A DNA stretch of 62,902 nucleotides from Cohnella xylanilytica (GCF_014212175.1 NZ_JACJVR010000024.1:1-62902); one strand, 5' to 3'; shown: positions 52,192 to 62,530, counted from the first letter of the stretch. Made by a program: numbers and translations. Notes: generated by a model from the letters alone, not told the origin.

Positions 52192-53328
52192 ATGTCCGAA
52201 CGAGAGGAACGGTCTTCCTTCCAGAGCCTGGCGATTCGGCATGTCGAGGCCTGCGCGAGAAGCCGGGCGGACGACGCGAGGAGAGAGATCGGGGACGTGC
52301 TGCGGATGTCGAACCTTCCATGGGAAGCGTACGAAGATGCCCTCTCCTCGATCAGAGCGAACGCCCGGGTCGCCCTGCACTTCCACCCCGACCGCCCGGC
52401 CGCCGACGGCCGAAGCGTCGCCGAGTCCCTGCTCGAGGACGGAATGTACAGGAGCCAGTTCGATACCGGAATCTCGAACGGCAGCGTCTCGGCCTACCCG
52501 GGCGGGGCCCGGGATCTCTGGGAGCGGAAGCTCTTCGGAGGCGCGTACCACCGCGAAGGCGCGGCGAACGCCGAACGGCCGAAGTACGGCGCGCTCGACC
52601 TGCTGTCGCATCCGGACGGTCCGGCTCCGCGGTTCGGATCGTGTTATCTGCTCTTGGCGCCCGGCGTCTCCCGCCGGTGCACGTTCACCTACCTGGACTC
52701 CCACCAAGACCCCGACGAGAAGGGGACGCTGGACGAATTCGACGACGTCATGGCCGCTCTGCTCCGGGACGCCTTCCTGGAGGAGGGCGCGCTCGGCGAA
52801 CGGCCCCTGACTCCGCGGCGGCTGCTCAACCGCCTGAAGAACGGGCTCGGCAAGCCGCGGCCGGACCCTTCGTCCCGCTCGGCCCGGCGGAACCTGAACG
52901 CCTATATCGAAGCCCAGGTTCACGGCGCCGTCTCGCTGTCGGACGATGCCGACGTTCTCGTCGCCGATCCGTCGTTCCGGGGCACGGACGCGGGGCGGAC
53001 GCTGGAGCGGCTGGCGTCCCTCCATAGCCTCGACCTGCGCTGGCATAGGGGCTTCGAGCTTCGCGCCGACCGGGTTCCGGCGGACTTCCGGGGACCCGGC
53101 ATGCCTTCCCTGGCCGGACGGATCGCCCGGAACGGCCGGGTCGACGCCGCCGCGATCGGGGCCGCCGCCTTCGACCTGAAGCGGAACCCGGAGGCGTGGA
53201 GCGACAGGGGGAGCTATGCCGAAGTTCTGCAGGAGCTCAAATACCTGTGGCACGTGCTGGTGCGCTACGGCCAACCGGTTCCGGTTCATCGGCTCCGTTC
53301 TCTTACGAACTCAGGAGACGTTATTTAG
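52192..53328 (+). CDS. DUF3626-like protein
   Basis: I assign it tentatively to the DUF3626 family. The 378-residue soluble protein has motifs ARVALHFHPDRP, MYRSQFDTGISNGS, ARDLWERKLFGGAY, RPKYGALDLL and PRFGSCYLLLAPG. These conserved His, Arg and Tyr residues suggest a nucleotide- or ADP-ribose-type active site, but no reaction is known. ATG 52192 follows AAGGTG; a GTG three codons earlier is possible. It lies between ppx and ppk and is convergent with ppk, sharing a terminator. Confidence 0.6.
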   Translation: MSEREERSSFQSLAIRHVEACARSRADDARREIGDVLRMSNLPWEAYEDALSSIRANARVALHFHPDRPAADGRSVAESLLEDGMYRSQFDTGISNGSVSAYPGGARDLWERKLFGGAYHREGAANAERPKYGALDLLSHPDGPAPRFGSCYLLLAPGVSRRCTFTYLDSHQDPDEKGTLDEFDDVMAALLRDAFLEEGALGERPLTPRRLLNRLKNGLGKPRPDPSSRSARRNLNAYIEAQVHGAVSLSDDADVLVADPSFRGTDAGRTLERLASLHSLDLRWHRGFELRADRVPADFRGPGMPSLAGRIARNGRVDAAAIGAAAFDLKRNPEAWSDRGSYAEVLQELKYLWHVLVRYGQPVPVHRLRSLTNSGDVI

Positions 53329-53376
53329 GCAGAAAGACGGAATCGCAACGCGACGCGCGTTCTCCATAAAGTAATA

Positions 53377-53425
53377 AAAGAAGCCTCGCCTCCCTCATGA
53401 AGAGAGAGGCGGGGCCTTTTGCTTT
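53377..53425. terminator. Shared terminator between the DUF3626-like gene and ppk
   Basis: The stem GCCTCGCCTC/GAGGCGGGGC has A-rich and T-rich flanks on either side and serves two convergent genes. Confidence 0.75.
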
Positions 53426-53466
53426 TCGACTTCCGATAACCCGTCCGTTCCGACCCTTGCTCCCGC

Positions 53467-55548
53467 CTACTCCTCCAGAGCGGCCGCGACCGTCTTCCAG
53501 AGAGGAATGTCGGCCGCGTCGAACTGGCTGCGCAGCGGATCCTCCTTGAGGCCGACCCGGACGTAGTTGCCGCTCGGCTGCAGCTCGCGGGCCTTCACGT
53601 TGTCGTGCAGGTTCAGATTCAGCAGGTTGATGAGCATCTGCCTCAGACTCGGGTCGTAGACCGGGCATAGCAGCTCGACCCGGCGGCTCAGGTTGCGCGT
53701 CATCCAGTCGGCGCTGGAGATGTACACTTCCTCTTCCCCGCCGCCCGACACCGCCAGAATGCGCGCGTGCTCGAGGAACCGGTCGACGATGCTGATGACG
53801 CGCACGTTCTCGCTCAGCCCTTCGACGCCCGGACGCAGGCAGCAGACGCCCCGTACGATCAGGTCGATCGCGACGCCCGCCTGGGACGCCTCGTACAGCT
53901 TGTCGATCATCGACTGGTTGGACAGCGAGTTCATCTTCGCGACGATTCTCGCCGGCCGCCCCGCCTTCGCGTGGGCGATCTCCCGGTCGATCAGGTCGAA
54001 CAGCTTCGGCTTGAGGCCTGCCGGAGCGACGGCGAACGCCCGCCAGTCGTGCGGGGTCGAATAGCCGGTCATCTCGTTGAACAGGGCGGAAGCGTCCGCC
54101 CCGATATCCGGATGGCAGGTGAACAGGCCGACGTCGGTATACAGCCGCGCCGTGTTCTCGTTGTAATTGCCCGTCCCCACGTGCACGTACCGCTTGAGCG
54201 AACCCGCTTCCCGGCGGACGACGAGCGTGATCTTCGCGTGCGTCTTCAGCCCGACGAGGCCGTACACGACGTGGCAGCCGGCCTTCTCGAGCTGGCGCGC
54301 CCACGCGATGTTGCGCTCCTCGTCGAACCTCGCCTTCAGCTCGACGACGACGGTCACCTGCTTGCCGGACTCGGCCGCCTTCGCGAGCGCCTGGACGAGC
54401 ACGGAGTTGACGCTGACGCGGTACAGCGTCATCTTGATGGCGAGCACCTCCGGATCGTCCGCCGCCTCGCAGATGAAGTCGTTGACCGCTTCGAACGATT
54501 CGTACGGATGGTAGACGAGCACGTCCCGCTCGCGAAGCACCGGCAGAATGTCGTCCGACTCCTCGAATTCGAGCGGATAGACCGGATCGATCGGCGCGTA
54601 CCGGAGATGGTCGAAGTTCTGAAGCGATCCGGCGAACTTGGACAGGAAGGTCAGGTCCAGCGGGCCGTCGATCTCGAACACGTCCTCCGCGATGTCGAGC
54701 TCGTCGCACAGCAGCTCCCTCGCGTGCCCGTGCATTCCCTTCTCGATCTCGAGGCGGACGGGGAAGCCTCTGCGGCGGCGCCGCAGCTCCTTCTCGATCT
54801 CCTGCAGAAGATCCTCGGCCCCTTCCTCGTTCAGGGCGAGGTCCGAATTGCGCGTCACCCGGAACGCGTGCACCGCTTCCGTGACATAGCCGCTGAACAG
54901 CTGGCCGATCTGCTCCTTGATGAGATCCTCCAGCAGCAGGTACGTCTGACGGCGCGCGTTCTTGCGGCCCGGGACGCGGATCGTGCGCGGCAGAATCGAC
55001 GGCACCTGGACGATCGCGCAGAACTCCTGATCGGTCAGCTTCTCGTCGCCGAGGCTCGGGCGCAGCACGACGGCCAGGTACAGCTCTTTGCTGTGCAGAA
55101 GAGGGAACGGCCGGCTGACGTCGACCGCCATCGGCGTCAAGACGGGATAGACGATGTCCTGGAAGTATTCGGTCATCGCTCTCTCCTGCTCGGCGCTGAG
55201 GTCCTCCCACGAGACGAGGACGGCTCCTTCCTTGGCGAGGGAGCGCATCAGCTCCCGGTACGTCTTGTACTGCTGCCTCACCATCTGGCTCGTTCGCTTC
55301 ATGATTCTCTTGGTCAAGCCATGGGGCGTATAGCCCGTGAAATCCGATTTATTGAAGCCGGCCTTGAGTTGGTCCTTGAGGCCCGCGACGCGAACGCTCA
55401 TGAACTCGTCCAAATTGCTGGAGACGATGGACAGGAATTGGAACCTCTCGAGCAGGGGAGCGGAGACGTCCTCCGCTTCCTCCAGCACTCTCCGGTTGAA
55501 CTCGATCCAACTCAGGTCCCTGTTGATGTATTTTTTGGACACCGTCAT
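53467..55548 (-). CDS. ppk: Polyphosphate kinase 1
   Basis: This enzyme makes long-chain polyphosphate from ATP. The 693-residue protein has the PPK1 order: N-terminal YINRDLSWIEFNRRVLEEA, the H domain, and two PLD-like catalytic domains. Landmarks are MTLYRVS, VELKARFDEERNI, the autophosphorylated His of HVVYGLVGLKTHAK, and YISSADWMTRNLSRRVEL. Start ATG 55548 follows a GGGGG stretch. A four-repeat PhoP-box-like array lies 65-103 bases upstream, so induction under phosphate starvation is likely. Confidence 0.95.
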   Translation of the reverse strand: MTVSKKYINRDLSWIEFNRRVLEEAEDVSAPLLERFQFLSIVSSNLDEFMSVRVAGLKDQLKAGFNKSDFTGYTPHGLTKRIMKRTSQMVRQQYKTYRELMRSLAKEGAVLVSWEDLSAEQERAMTEYFQDIVYPVLTPMAVDVSRPFPLLHSKELYLAVVLRPSLGDEKLTDQEFCAIVQVPSILPRTIRVPGRKNARRQTYLLLEDLIKEQIGQLFSGYVTEAVHAFRVTRNSDLALNEEGAEDLLQEIEKELRRRRRGFPVRLEIEKGMHGHARELLCDELDIAEDVFEIDGPLDLTFLSKFAGSLQNFDHLRYAPIDPVYPLEFEESDDILPVLRERDVLVYHPYESFEAVNDFICEAADDPEVLAIKMTLYRVSVNSVLVQALAKAAESGKQVTVVVELKARFDEERNIAWARQLEKAGCHVVYGLVGLKTHAKITLVVRREAGSLKRYVHVGTGNYNENTARLYTDVGLFTCHPDIGADASALFNEMTGYSTPHDWRAFAVAPAGLKPKLFDLIDREIAHAKAGRPARIVAKMNSLSNQSMIDKLYEASQAGVAIDLIVRGVCCLRPGVEGLSENVRVISIVDRFLEHARILAVSGGGEEEVYISSADWMTRNLSRRVELLCPVYDPSLRQMLINLLNLNLHDNVKARELQPSGNYVRVGLKEDPLRSQFDAADIPLWKTVAAALEE

Positions 55549-55612
55549 TCTTCGGATCCCCCTCGAACCGCCTTCGATGCGGCTTCCTTGTCCCTTCATT
55601 ATGTTGGAGAAA

Positions 55613-55651
55613 TGTAAAGCGAACGTTCGCGTAATGTTAACGCGGTGTAAA
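55613..55651 (-). promoter_or_regulatory. PhoP box upstream of ppk
   Basis: Read on the minus strand: TTTACA (55646-55651), TTAACA (55635-55640), CGAACG (55624-55629), TTTACA (55613-55618), all in exact 11-bp register. Three of four hexamers match the PhoP consensus. Confidence 0.8.
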
Positions 55652-55773
55652 ATGGAGCAGCCTTCGACCCCGCGCGTCGAAATAACTCGGGGAAATGAGC
55701 GTCTAGCCTTGCGCGGATATCCGGCTCCTTCCTCTAAAATGGAAGTAGCGAACGGCGCAAGGAGGGCGGGCCC

Positions 55774-56892
55774 GTGGATCGACGGATCGGCGGCCAATGG
55801 CTGCGGCTGCTCGCGGTCATGGCCGCGGCGGCGGGTTTATTCTTTGTTATCGGCTGGGCGGTGCCTCTTGTTTATCCATTTCTATTAGGGTGGCTGCTCG
55901 CCTATGCCCTGAATCCGTTCGTCGGATGGCTCCACGCGAAGGCTCGCTTCCCCCGCTGGCTGGCGGTCACCGCGACCCTTCTTCTGTTCTCCGCGTCCAT
56001 GCTGACGGTCGTCTCCGCTCTCGTCGTGCGGCTCGTCAGCGAGATCATGAACTTATCCGGCTCGCTTCAGAGCATGGTCGCGTGGGCGGAGGAGTCGATC
56101 GACGCCTTCCTGAGCCGCCCCGACATTCAAGGGCTCGTGGAGCGAATCAACGCCTTCTATCGCGACAATCCGAATTACCAGGAGACGATCAACAGCCGCA
56201 TCTCCGACACGGCGAAGGCGGTGGCCGAGCAGGGCTCGAGCCTGATCGGGCTGTTCCTGAACGGGATCGTGACCGTGCTGTCCTCGCTGCCGCAGGTCGC
56301 CACGATCGCGGTCGTCGTACTGTTGGCGTCCTTCTTCATCAGCAAGGACTGGAACCGCTACCTCGGCCGGATGGCCGAATGGTTCCCGGCGCCGCTTCGC
56401 AAGCGGGCGGGAGCCGTCTCGCGGGATCTGCGGCAGGCGCTGCTCGGGTACGTCCGCGCCCAATTGATCATGATCACGATCACCGCGGTCGTCGTCATCG
56501 CGGGGCTGCTCGTCATCGGGGTGAAAAACGCGGTGTCGATCGGCCTGCTGATCGGCTTCGTGGACCTGCTCCCGTACCTGGGAGTCGGCGCGGCCATGCT
56601 GCCCTGGATCGCGTACCAGTTCATCGTCGGGGATTGGAGACTCGGAACCGCCCTGTCGATCCTGTACGGCATCGTTCTGGTCGCCAGGCAGATCATCGAG
56701 CCGAAGGTGCTCGCCACCAGCGTCGGCCTCGATCCGCTGCCGACTCTCGTCGCCATGTTCGTCGGGCTGAAGCTGTTCGGGTTCCTGGGGCTGATCGTCG
56801 GGCCCGTGACGATCGTCGTGCTGACGGCCTGCCACCGGGCGAACGTGTTCCGGGATATCGGAAGGTTTATTCTGCACGGGGGAAAATCATAA
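55774..56892 (+). CDS. ytvI: YtvI-like sporulation membrane protein (AI-2E/TqsA family)
   Basis: This polytopic membrane protein has 372 residues and about eight helices, with an extracytoplasmic segment of ~80 residues after the third. Family landmarks are VVVLLASFFISKDWNRY, a region around LIGFVDLLPYLGVGAAMLPW, and IIEPKVLATSVGLDPLPTL. GTG start with AAGGAGG eight bases before. The position next to citZ/pyk genes matches B. subtilis ytvI. The transported compound is unknown. Confidence 0.9.
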   Translation: MDRRIGGQWLRLLAVMAAAAGLFFVIGWAVPLVYPFLLGWLLAYALNPFVGWLHAKARFPRWLAVTATLLLFSASMLTVVSALVVRLVSEIMNLSGSLQSMVAWAEESIDAFLSRPDIQGLVERINAFYRDNPNYQETINSRISDTAKAVAEQGSSLIGLFLNGIVTVLSSLPQVATIAVVVLLASFFISKDWNRYLGRMAEWFPAPLRKRAGAVSRDLRQALLGYVRAQLIMITITAVVVIAGLLVIGVKNAVSIGLLIGFVDLLPYLGVGAAMLPWIAYQFIVGDWRLGTALSILYGIVLVARQIIEPKVLATSVGLDPLPTLVAMFVGLKLFGFLGLIVGPVTIVVLTACHRANVFRDIGRFILHGGKS

Positions 56893-56967
56893 AGAAGGAA
56901 GCCGGCCGCGGCCAGCCGCCTTCTCCGGCGCTTGCGGTTCGTGCGTTCCCGGCCGCATTCTCCCGGT

Positions 56968-57378
56968 CTATCCTCTTCCGAAGGGGCCGCGGTAGATCCG
57001 AACCGCCCCGGAACGGAACTTCTTCTCCAGCCACACGAAGATGGCGGCGCGGTAGAGCGGCCTCGTGAACGGCAGAAGCAGGGTGAGGCCGACGATGTCG
57101 GACAGGAAGCCCGGGATGACGAGGAGCACGCCTCCCGCCACTACGCACAGGCCGTCGAGCACCGCGTGGCCGGGCGGCCTCCCCTCCTGCAGGAGCCGGC
57201 GGGCTTCCTCCCAGCTCTTGCGTCCTTCCGAGCGGGCGAGCATGCCTCCGAGCGCGGCTCCGATAAACAGAAGGCCGAAGGTCGGCCATGCGCCGATCCA
57301 ATGGCCCATCGCGACGATGCCCGCCAGCTCGGCGACGAACGCGATGACGAACAGCCAAGCCGCTTTGCGCAGCCACAT
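56968..57378 (-). CDS. fxsA: FxsA family membrane protein
   Basis: FxsA-type proteins are small cytoplasmic-membrane proteins, named for phage F exclusion in E. coli. This copy has about 136 residues, three to four helices and the signature FIGAALGGMLARSEGRKSWE, followed by GVLLVIPGFLSDIVGLTLLLP. The ATG at 57378 has AGGAGG nine bases before; an ATG two codons earlier sits too close to it. It is part of the conserved pyk-thioesterase-fxsA group. Confidence 0.92.
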   Translation of the reverse strand: MWLRKAAWLFVIAFVAELAGIVAMGHWIGAWPTFGLLFIGAALGGMLARSEGRKSWEEARRLLQEGRPPGHAVLDGLCVVAGGVLLVIPGFLSDIVGLTLLLPFTRPLYRAAIFVWLEKKFRSGAVRIYRGPFGRG

Positions 57379-57480
57379 GGCCATCCTCCTCCTTTTCCAC
57401 AGACGGATCTTATCTTATGTTGTACGTTCGGCGGACGAAGGCGTTCCGGTCTCTCCCGAGCCGACGATCCGTTGCCGCCG

Positions 57481-57954
57481 TTACTTCGCTTCGCCCTCCG
57501 CCGTTCTCCGAAGCAGCTCGTAGACGTCCGGCGCCGCCCGGTCGAGGCCGACGACCTTCCAATCCGAGTTGATCCAGCCGTGCAGCGTGCCGCCCTTGGC
57601 CAGCAGCTTGCCCTCCGGCTCCTCTTGCGAGGTCCGGATGGCGCCTCCCTCCGTCCGATCGCCGAGCACGACGCGATATTCGAACCGCAAGCGAACCTTC
57701 GTGAATTCGGTCACTCGCGTGCAGATCGTCACCAGGTCGTCGTATTGGGCCGGCTGCAGGTAAGACGCCTCGAGATGAACGACGGGCAGAAGCAGCCCCC
57801 GTTCCTCGATCTCCCTGTAGGATAGCCCCGCATGGCGGATCCACTCCGTGCGGCCGATCTCGAACCACGTAATGTAGTTCGTATGGTAGACGACGGCCAT
57901 CTTGTCCGTCTCCTGGTAGCGGACCCGCAGCGGGTGCATAAACCATTCGTTCAC
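57481..57954 (-). CDS. Acyl-CoA thioesterase, 4HBT (YbgC/FadM) type
   Basis: This hot-dog-fold thioesterase hydrolyses acyl-CoA esters. It has about 157 residues with the catalytic region RVRYQETDKMAVVYHTNYITWFE (Asp in the QETD position) and VTEFTKVRLRFEYRV. GTG at 57954 is eight bases after AAAGGAGG; the ATG at 57960 is only two bases from it and less likely. It lies between pyk and fxsA as in many Paenibacilli. The natural acyl chain is unknown. Confidence 0.88.
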   Translation of the reverse strand: MNEWFMHPLRVRYQETDKMAVVYHTNYITWFEIGRTEWIRHAGLSYREIEERGLLLPVVHLEASYLQPAQYDDLVTICTRVTEFTKVRLRFEYRVVLGDRTEGGAIRTSQEEPEGKLLAKGGTLHGWINSDWKVVGLDRAAPDVYELLRRTAEGEAK

Positions 57955-58124
57955 ATCCATTCCCTCCTTTGTCGTCATTTTGCCGCCATTTTGCCGCCGT
58001 CTCCGGTCGCCTCGATCCCTATTCGTCTCGGCCCCGAACCTCCCGCCCGTCGCGGCGAACGGGCTCCGGCCGGTAAAACGAGAAATAGCGGCATGCGCGC
58101 CGCTATTCCGCTGATGCTATCGGA

Positions 58125-59879
58125 TTACAGTACCTTCGCCTGTCCGGAGTAGATGACGCCCTTCTCCGCGTACAAGGTGACCTCCATGCCGTCCTTGAGC
58201 CGGTCGAGCGCCTCGGATACCCCGACGATAACCGGGATGCCGAGGTTCAAGCCGACGACCGCCGCGTGGCACGTAATGCCGCCGCCTTCGGTGATGACGG
58301 CCGCCGCCTTCTCGAAGGCGGGCATGTAGTCCTTGTCGGTCGACGGAGCGACCAGAATGGCGCCTTCCGTCATCTTGCTCACGGCTTCTTCCGGCGTGCG
58401 GGCGATGACGACCTTGCCCGTCGCGCTCTGCGAGCCGATGCCTTGGCCTTGGGCGATCAACTCGCCGATGTGGTGGATCTTGATCAGGTTCGTCGTGCCG
58501 GAGCGGCCGACCGGTACGCCCGCCGTGATGACGACGGTGTCGCCGAGACGGACGTGTCCGCTCTTCAGCGCGCCGGCCACGGCGATGTCGAACATCTCGT
58601 CCGTGGAGCCCGCGAGCGTCCCTTGAATCGGAACGACGCCCCATACGAGCTGCAGGCGGCGAACCACCTGCTCATCCGGCGTAACGGCGATGATCGGAGC
58701 CTTCGGGCGGTACTTGGATACCATGCGGGCGGTGTAGCCGCTCTCGGTCGACGTGACGATCGCGTTGGCGTCGAGGTCGAGCGAGGAGTTGGCGACCGCC
58801 TGGCTGATCGCTTCCGTCACGGACGTCTGCTGGGCCTGGGCCTGCTTCTGGAAGATCTCGCGGTAATGCAACGCCGATTCCGCGCGCACGGCGATGGCGG
58901 CCATCGTCTGCACCGATTCCATCGGATACTTGCCCGCGGCGGTCTCGCCGGACAGCATGATCGCGTCGGTGCCGTCGAAGATCGCGTTGGCGACGTCGGA
59001 CGCTTCCGCGCGGGTCGGGCGCGGGTTGCGCTGCATCGAATCGAGCATCTGGGTCGCCGTGATGACCGGCTTGCCGACGCGGTTGCACTTCTCGATCATC
59101 TGCTTCTGCACGAGCGGAACTTCCTCGGCCGGAATCTCGACGCCCAGGTCGCCGCGGGCGACCATCAGGCCGTCGGACACTTCGAGGATCTCGTCCAGGT
59201 TGTCGACGCCTTGCTGGTTCTCGATCTTGGAGATGATCTGGATGTGCTGGCCGCCGTGCCGCTCCAGCAGCTCGCGGATCTCCAGAACGTCGCTGGCGCG
59301 GCGCACGAACGAAGCCGCGATGAAGTCGACGTTCTGCTCGATGCCGAAGCGGATGTCGCTGGCGTCCTTCTCGGTGATGCCGGGCATGGAGATGGCGACT
59401 CCCGGCACGTTGACGCCCTTCTTGCTCTTGATCTGGCCGCTGTTCACGATGCGGCAGTGAATCTCGGTGCCTTCGATCCCGGTGACCGTCAGGCCGATCA
59501 GTCCGTCGTCGATCAGAATCGTCGAGCCGACGTGAACGTCGTTCGGCAGCTCCTTGTATGTAATCGGAATCCGCTTGATGTCGCCGAGAATCTCTTCCGT
59601 CGTCAGCGTGATGTCTTCGCCTTGCACGAGCTCGATCGGCTCTTCCTTCAGCTTGCCGAGGCGAATCTCCGGCCCCTTCGTATCCAGCAGGATCGCGACG
59701 GTCTTGCCGAGCTCCCGGGACGCTTGGCGGATCGCCTTGATCCGGTTGCCGTGCTCTTCGTAGTCGCCGTGGGAGAAGTTGAGGCGGGCGACGTTCATGC
59801 CGGCTTGGATCAGCTTCTTCGTGTTCTCGAGGGATTCGCTTGCCGGGCCGATGGTGCAGACGATTTTCGTTTTGCGCAT
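58125..59879 (-). CDS. pyk: Pyruvate kinase
   Basis: This enzyme converts PEP and ADP to pyruvate and ATP. The 584-residue protein has the catalytic barrel ([22 protein letters not shown], catalytic Lys in [25 protein letters not shown]) and the allosteric domain. It also has the extra C-terminal PEP-utiliser-like domain typical of Bacillus pyruvate kinases, with [12 protein letters not shown] keeping the His. GGAGG precedes ATG. It is 123 bases after accA, with a hairpin at 59932-59958 but no pfkA between. Confidence 0.96.
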   Translation of the reverse strand: MRKTKIVCTIGPASESLENTKKLIQAGMNVARLNFSHGDYEEHGNRIKAIRQASRELGKTVAILLDTKGPEIRLGKLKEEPIELVQGEDITLTTEEILGDIKRIPITYKELPNDVHVGSTILIDDGLIGLTVTGIEGTEIHCRIVNSGQIKSKKGVNVPGVAISMPGITEKDASDIRFGIEQNVDFIAASFVRRASDVLEIRELLERHGGQHIQIISKIENQQGVDNLDEILEVSDGLMVARGDLGVEIPAEEVPLVQKQMIEKCNRVGKPVITATQMLDSMQRNPRPTRAEASDVANAIFDGTDAIMLSGETAAGKYPMESVQTMAAIAVRAESALHYREIFQKQAQAQQTSVTEAISQAVANSSLDLDANAIVTSTESGYTARMVSKYRPKAPIIAVTPDEQVVRRLQLVWGVVPIQGTLAGSTDEMFDIAVAGALKSGHVRLGDTVVITAGVPVGRSGTTNLIKIHHIGELIAQGQGIGSQSATGKVVIARTPEEAVSKMTEGAILVAPSTDKDYMPAFEKAAAVITEGGGITCHAAVVGLNLGIPVIVGVSEALDRLKDGMEVTLYAEKGVIYSGQAKVL

Positions 59880-60002
59880 GGTTTCTCGTTCCTCCGTTTA
59901 CTGTTGCGTGCGTAACATGACTTAAAACCCGACCCTTCCCGCGCGGGGCGGGAAGGCTTCGGGACGATCAACGGGTTCTATGCGGCCGCCGCCGCGGACT
60001 CC

Positions 60003-61010
60003 TTATTCCGGAATCGCGGCTTCCGCCACGGCCGAAGAGTCGGCCGGTCCCGCATTCAGCTCGGCGAACTCGCCGATGGCGCGGAACTTGCGGTAGCGGT
60101 CTTCGATAAGCTGCTCCGGCGTCATGGCGGACAGCTCTTGCAGATGATTCCACAGCGCCTCGCGGATCGACTCGGCCGCAGCGGCCGGATCGCGGTGCGC
60201 CCCGCCCTTCGGCTCGGGAATGATCTCTTCGATGATTCCGAACTCCTTCAGGTCGCGGGCCGTAATCTTCATCGCTTCCGCCGCCACGTCCGCCTTGGAG
60301 GCGTCCTTCCACAGGATGGAAGCGGCGCCGTTCGGCGAGATGACGGAGTAGATCGCATTCTCGAGCATGAGCACGCGGTTGCCGACCCCGAGCGCGAGCG
60401 CGCCGCCGCTTCCGCCTTCGCCGATGACGACGCAGATGATCGGCACTCCGAAGAGGGCCATCTCGCGGAGATTGCGGGCGATCGCTTCCGATTGCCCGCG
60501 GGCTTCGGCGGTGTCGCCGGGATAAGCGCCCTTCGTGTCGATGAACGTCACGATCGGGCGTCCGAACTTGTTCGCCTGCTGCATGAAGCGCAGCGCCTTG
60601 CGGAAGCCTTCGGGATGGGGACTGCCGAAGAAGCGCTGAATGTTGTCCTTCGTGTCCTTGCCCCGCTGGTGGCCGACGACCGTCACCGGCACGCCGTTCA
60701 GCTTGGCCAGGCCGCCGACGATCGCCAGATCGTCCGCGAACAGGCGGTCGCCATGGAGTTCGATGAAATCGGTGAAAACCAGATTGATATAATCAAGCGA
60801 AGTCGGACGCTGATGGTGGCGGGCCAGATGCATGATCTGGGCCGCGCTCAGGCTGCTGTACAGCTCGTCCTCCATCTGCTTGTACTTCTCTTCCAGGCGG
60901 GCGAGCTCTTCGGTGAAATCGATCTGCTGGTCGATCCCGACCTGACGCAAGTGGTCGATCTTCTTCCGCAGCTCGTCCAGCGGCTTCTCAAACGGCAGTT
61001 CAGCGGACAT
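60003..61010 (-). CDS. accA: Acetyl-CoA carboxylase carboxyltransferase subunit alpha
   Basis: AccA, with AccD, transfers CO2 from carboxy-biotin to acetyl-CoA for fatty acid synthesis. The 335-residue protein has the crotonase fold ([61 protein letters not shown]). It begins 11 bases inside accD, so the two are co-translated. Confidence 0.96.
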   Translation of the reverse strand: MSAELPFEKPLDELRKKIDHLRQVGIDQQIDFTEELARLEEKYKQMEDELYSSLSAAQIMHLARHHQRPTSLDYINLVFTDFIELHGDRLFADDLAIVGGLAKLNGVPVTVVGHQRGKDTKDNIQRFFGSPHPEGFRKALRFMQQANKFGRPIVTFIDTKGAYPGDTAEARGQSEAIARNLREMALFGVPIICVVIGEGGSGGALALGVGNRVLMLENAIYSVISPNGAASILWKDASKADVAAEAMKITARDLKEFGIIEEIIPEPKGGAHRDPAAAAESIREALWNHLQELSAMTPEQLIEDRYRKFRAIGEFAELNAGPADSSAVAEAAIPE

Positions 61011-61893
61011 CCGCTCGCTCTCCTTTCGCGGCGTGCATGTCGAGCAGCTTGGTCAAGAACGCCTTCATGTCTTTGCGGTGGACGACCTTGTCCAGCTGGC
61101 CGTGCTTCAGATTGAATTCGGCCGTCTGGAAGTTGTCCGGCAGCTTCTGGCGGATCGTCTGTTCGATGACGATCCGTCCCGCGAAGCCGACGAGCGCTCC
61201 GGGCTCGGCCAGATTGTAATCGCCGAGGCTGGCGAAGCTGGCGGAGACGCCGCCCATCGTCGGGTCGGTGAACACCGAGATGAACAGGCCGCCGCGGTCC
61301 TGGAACTTCGCAAGCGCGGCGCTCGTCTTGGCCATCTGCATCAGGCTCAGGATGCTCTCCTGCATCCGCGCTCCGCCCGAAGTCGAGAACAGGATCAGCG
61401 GAAGCCGCTTCTCCATCGCCAGCTCGATCGCGCGGGTCACCTTCTCGCCCACGACGGAACCCATGCTGCCGCTGAAGAAGTCGAAGCTCATGACGCCGAC
61501 GACGACGGGGAAGCCGCCGATCTCGCCTTCTCCGGTGACGATCGCGTCCCGCAGGCCGGAGCTCTCCGTCTGCTGCTGAAGCTTCTTCTTGTAGCCCGGG
61601 AATTCGAGAGGATCCTCGGAGACGAGGTCCGCGTCGATCTCCGAGAGGCGGCCGTCGTCCAACGTCATCGCGATGCGCTCCCAGGCGTTCAGCCGGAAGT
61701 GGTGGCCGCAGGTGGAGCATACTTTGAGATTCTTCTCGAGTTCCTTGCTGAATTGAATATTGCCGCACTTCGGGCATCGGTTCATGAGCCCTTCGGGAAT
61801 CTCGCGCTTAGGCCGCTCGGCGGCGTTCGCGCCAGAGTTCGTCTGGGTCGGGACGACCGCATATTTCTTCTTCTGGAAAAAATCCTTGAACAC
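61000..61893 (-). CDS. accD: Acetyl-CoA carboxylase carboxyltransferase subunit beta
   Basis: AccD is the zinc-ribbon subunit. The 297-residue protein has the four-cysteine ribbon ([12 protein letters not shown] ... [16 protein letters not shown]), the [23 protein letters not shown] region in two parts, and [19 protein letters not shown] start with GAGGTG. It is followed by accA in the same unit. Confidence 0.96.
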   Translation of the reverse strand: MFKDFFQKKKYAVVPTQTNSGANAAERPKREIPEGLMNRCPKCGNIQFSKELEKNLKVCSTCGHHFRLNAWERIAMTLDDGRLSEIDADLVSEDPLEFPGYKKKLQQQTESSGLRDAIVTGEGEIGGFPVVVGVMSFDFFSGSMGSVVGEKVTRAIELAMEKRLPLILFSTSGGARMQESILSLMQMAKTSAALAKFQDRGGLFISVFTDPTMGGVSASFASLGDYNLAEPGALVGFAGRIVIEQTIRQKLPDNFQTAEFNLKHGQLDKVVHRKDMKAFLTKLLDMHAAKGERADVR

Positions 61894-62032
61894 AGCGACA
61901 CCTCACAAGGCGCAAAAATGGCGGTCCGCCCGATCTCTGTCCTCGGGAACGGTCCGCTTCGATCAGGCGTGACGTGCGCGGGGCCATCCGCCGGCAAGCA
62001 CGCGCCGGGCTTGCGGTCGGAATCCGGTTCGG

Positions 62033-62221
62033 CTACAGATGCAGAATGCTGCCGAGCACTTCCTGCACTTCTTGCACTTCTCCGGACGGCACCAATATCT
62101 CGTATTGAGGCTTGGTCAGGTTAATGGGGCGCACCTGAACGAGGAACCCTTCCTCGGTCAGGCGTCTCTGGATCCGTTCCGCAATCTTCGCGGTCGGCGC
62201 AATGTAAATGACCGTCCACAT
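62033..62221 (-). CDS. Small conserved protein upstream of accD
   Basis: I do not recognise a function. The 62-residue soluble protein (MWTVIYIAPTAKIAERIQRR at the start, EVQEVLGSILHL at the end) looks like a small alpha-beta fold resembling DUF2007-type or ACT-like peptides. GGGGG nine bases before the ATG supports the start. It is the first gene before accD in transcription order, 139 bases away. Similar small genes occur between dnaE and accD in Paenibacilli. Confidence 0.75.
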   Translation of the reverse strand: MWTVIYIAPTAKIAERIQRRLTEEGFLVQVRPINLTKPQYEILVPSGEVQEVQEVLGSILHL

Positions 62222-62530
62222 GAAGCGGTACCCCCAATGGATGGCGTAGGCTGAAACCTGGATTGATGATCTGCATAAAAAAAGCTTCGAGCCCGCTCGG
62301 ATAAAGAACTCCTTCGATCCGATCCATGCCGATCCCCGAATCGATCGAGCGGACGCACAGCGCCGAGATTACCGTGGGAGCCAAGACTCACTCCACAATA
62401 CAGAAATGATAGCACAGATGCCTTGAGACTAGCAACCAAGCCGCTTCCGGAGAGAGCCCGCTCCCGCCGCTTCCCGCTCCCCGTCCCTGGGACTTGCCGG
62501 CTATTTCTCCCTTGCTCTTTTCCCGGGCAC
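62222..62530. other. Region between dnaE terminator and the small gene
   Basis: On the minus strand TTGCTA and TATCAT 18 bases apart (about 62411-62440) could be the promoter of the small gene-accD-accA unit. A leader of nearly 200 bases follows and includes CGAGCGGGCTCG with seven T (about 62278-62306), possibly a weak attenuator. No gene is certain here. Confidence 0.4.

Noticed and set aside
62121..62384. An 87-codon open frame between dnaE and the small gene
   Set aside because: A TTG start with a weak GGAG exists, but it overlaps the better-supported 62-residue gene by 100 bases and its tail is Arg-rich shadow sequence. I treat the region as a leader.
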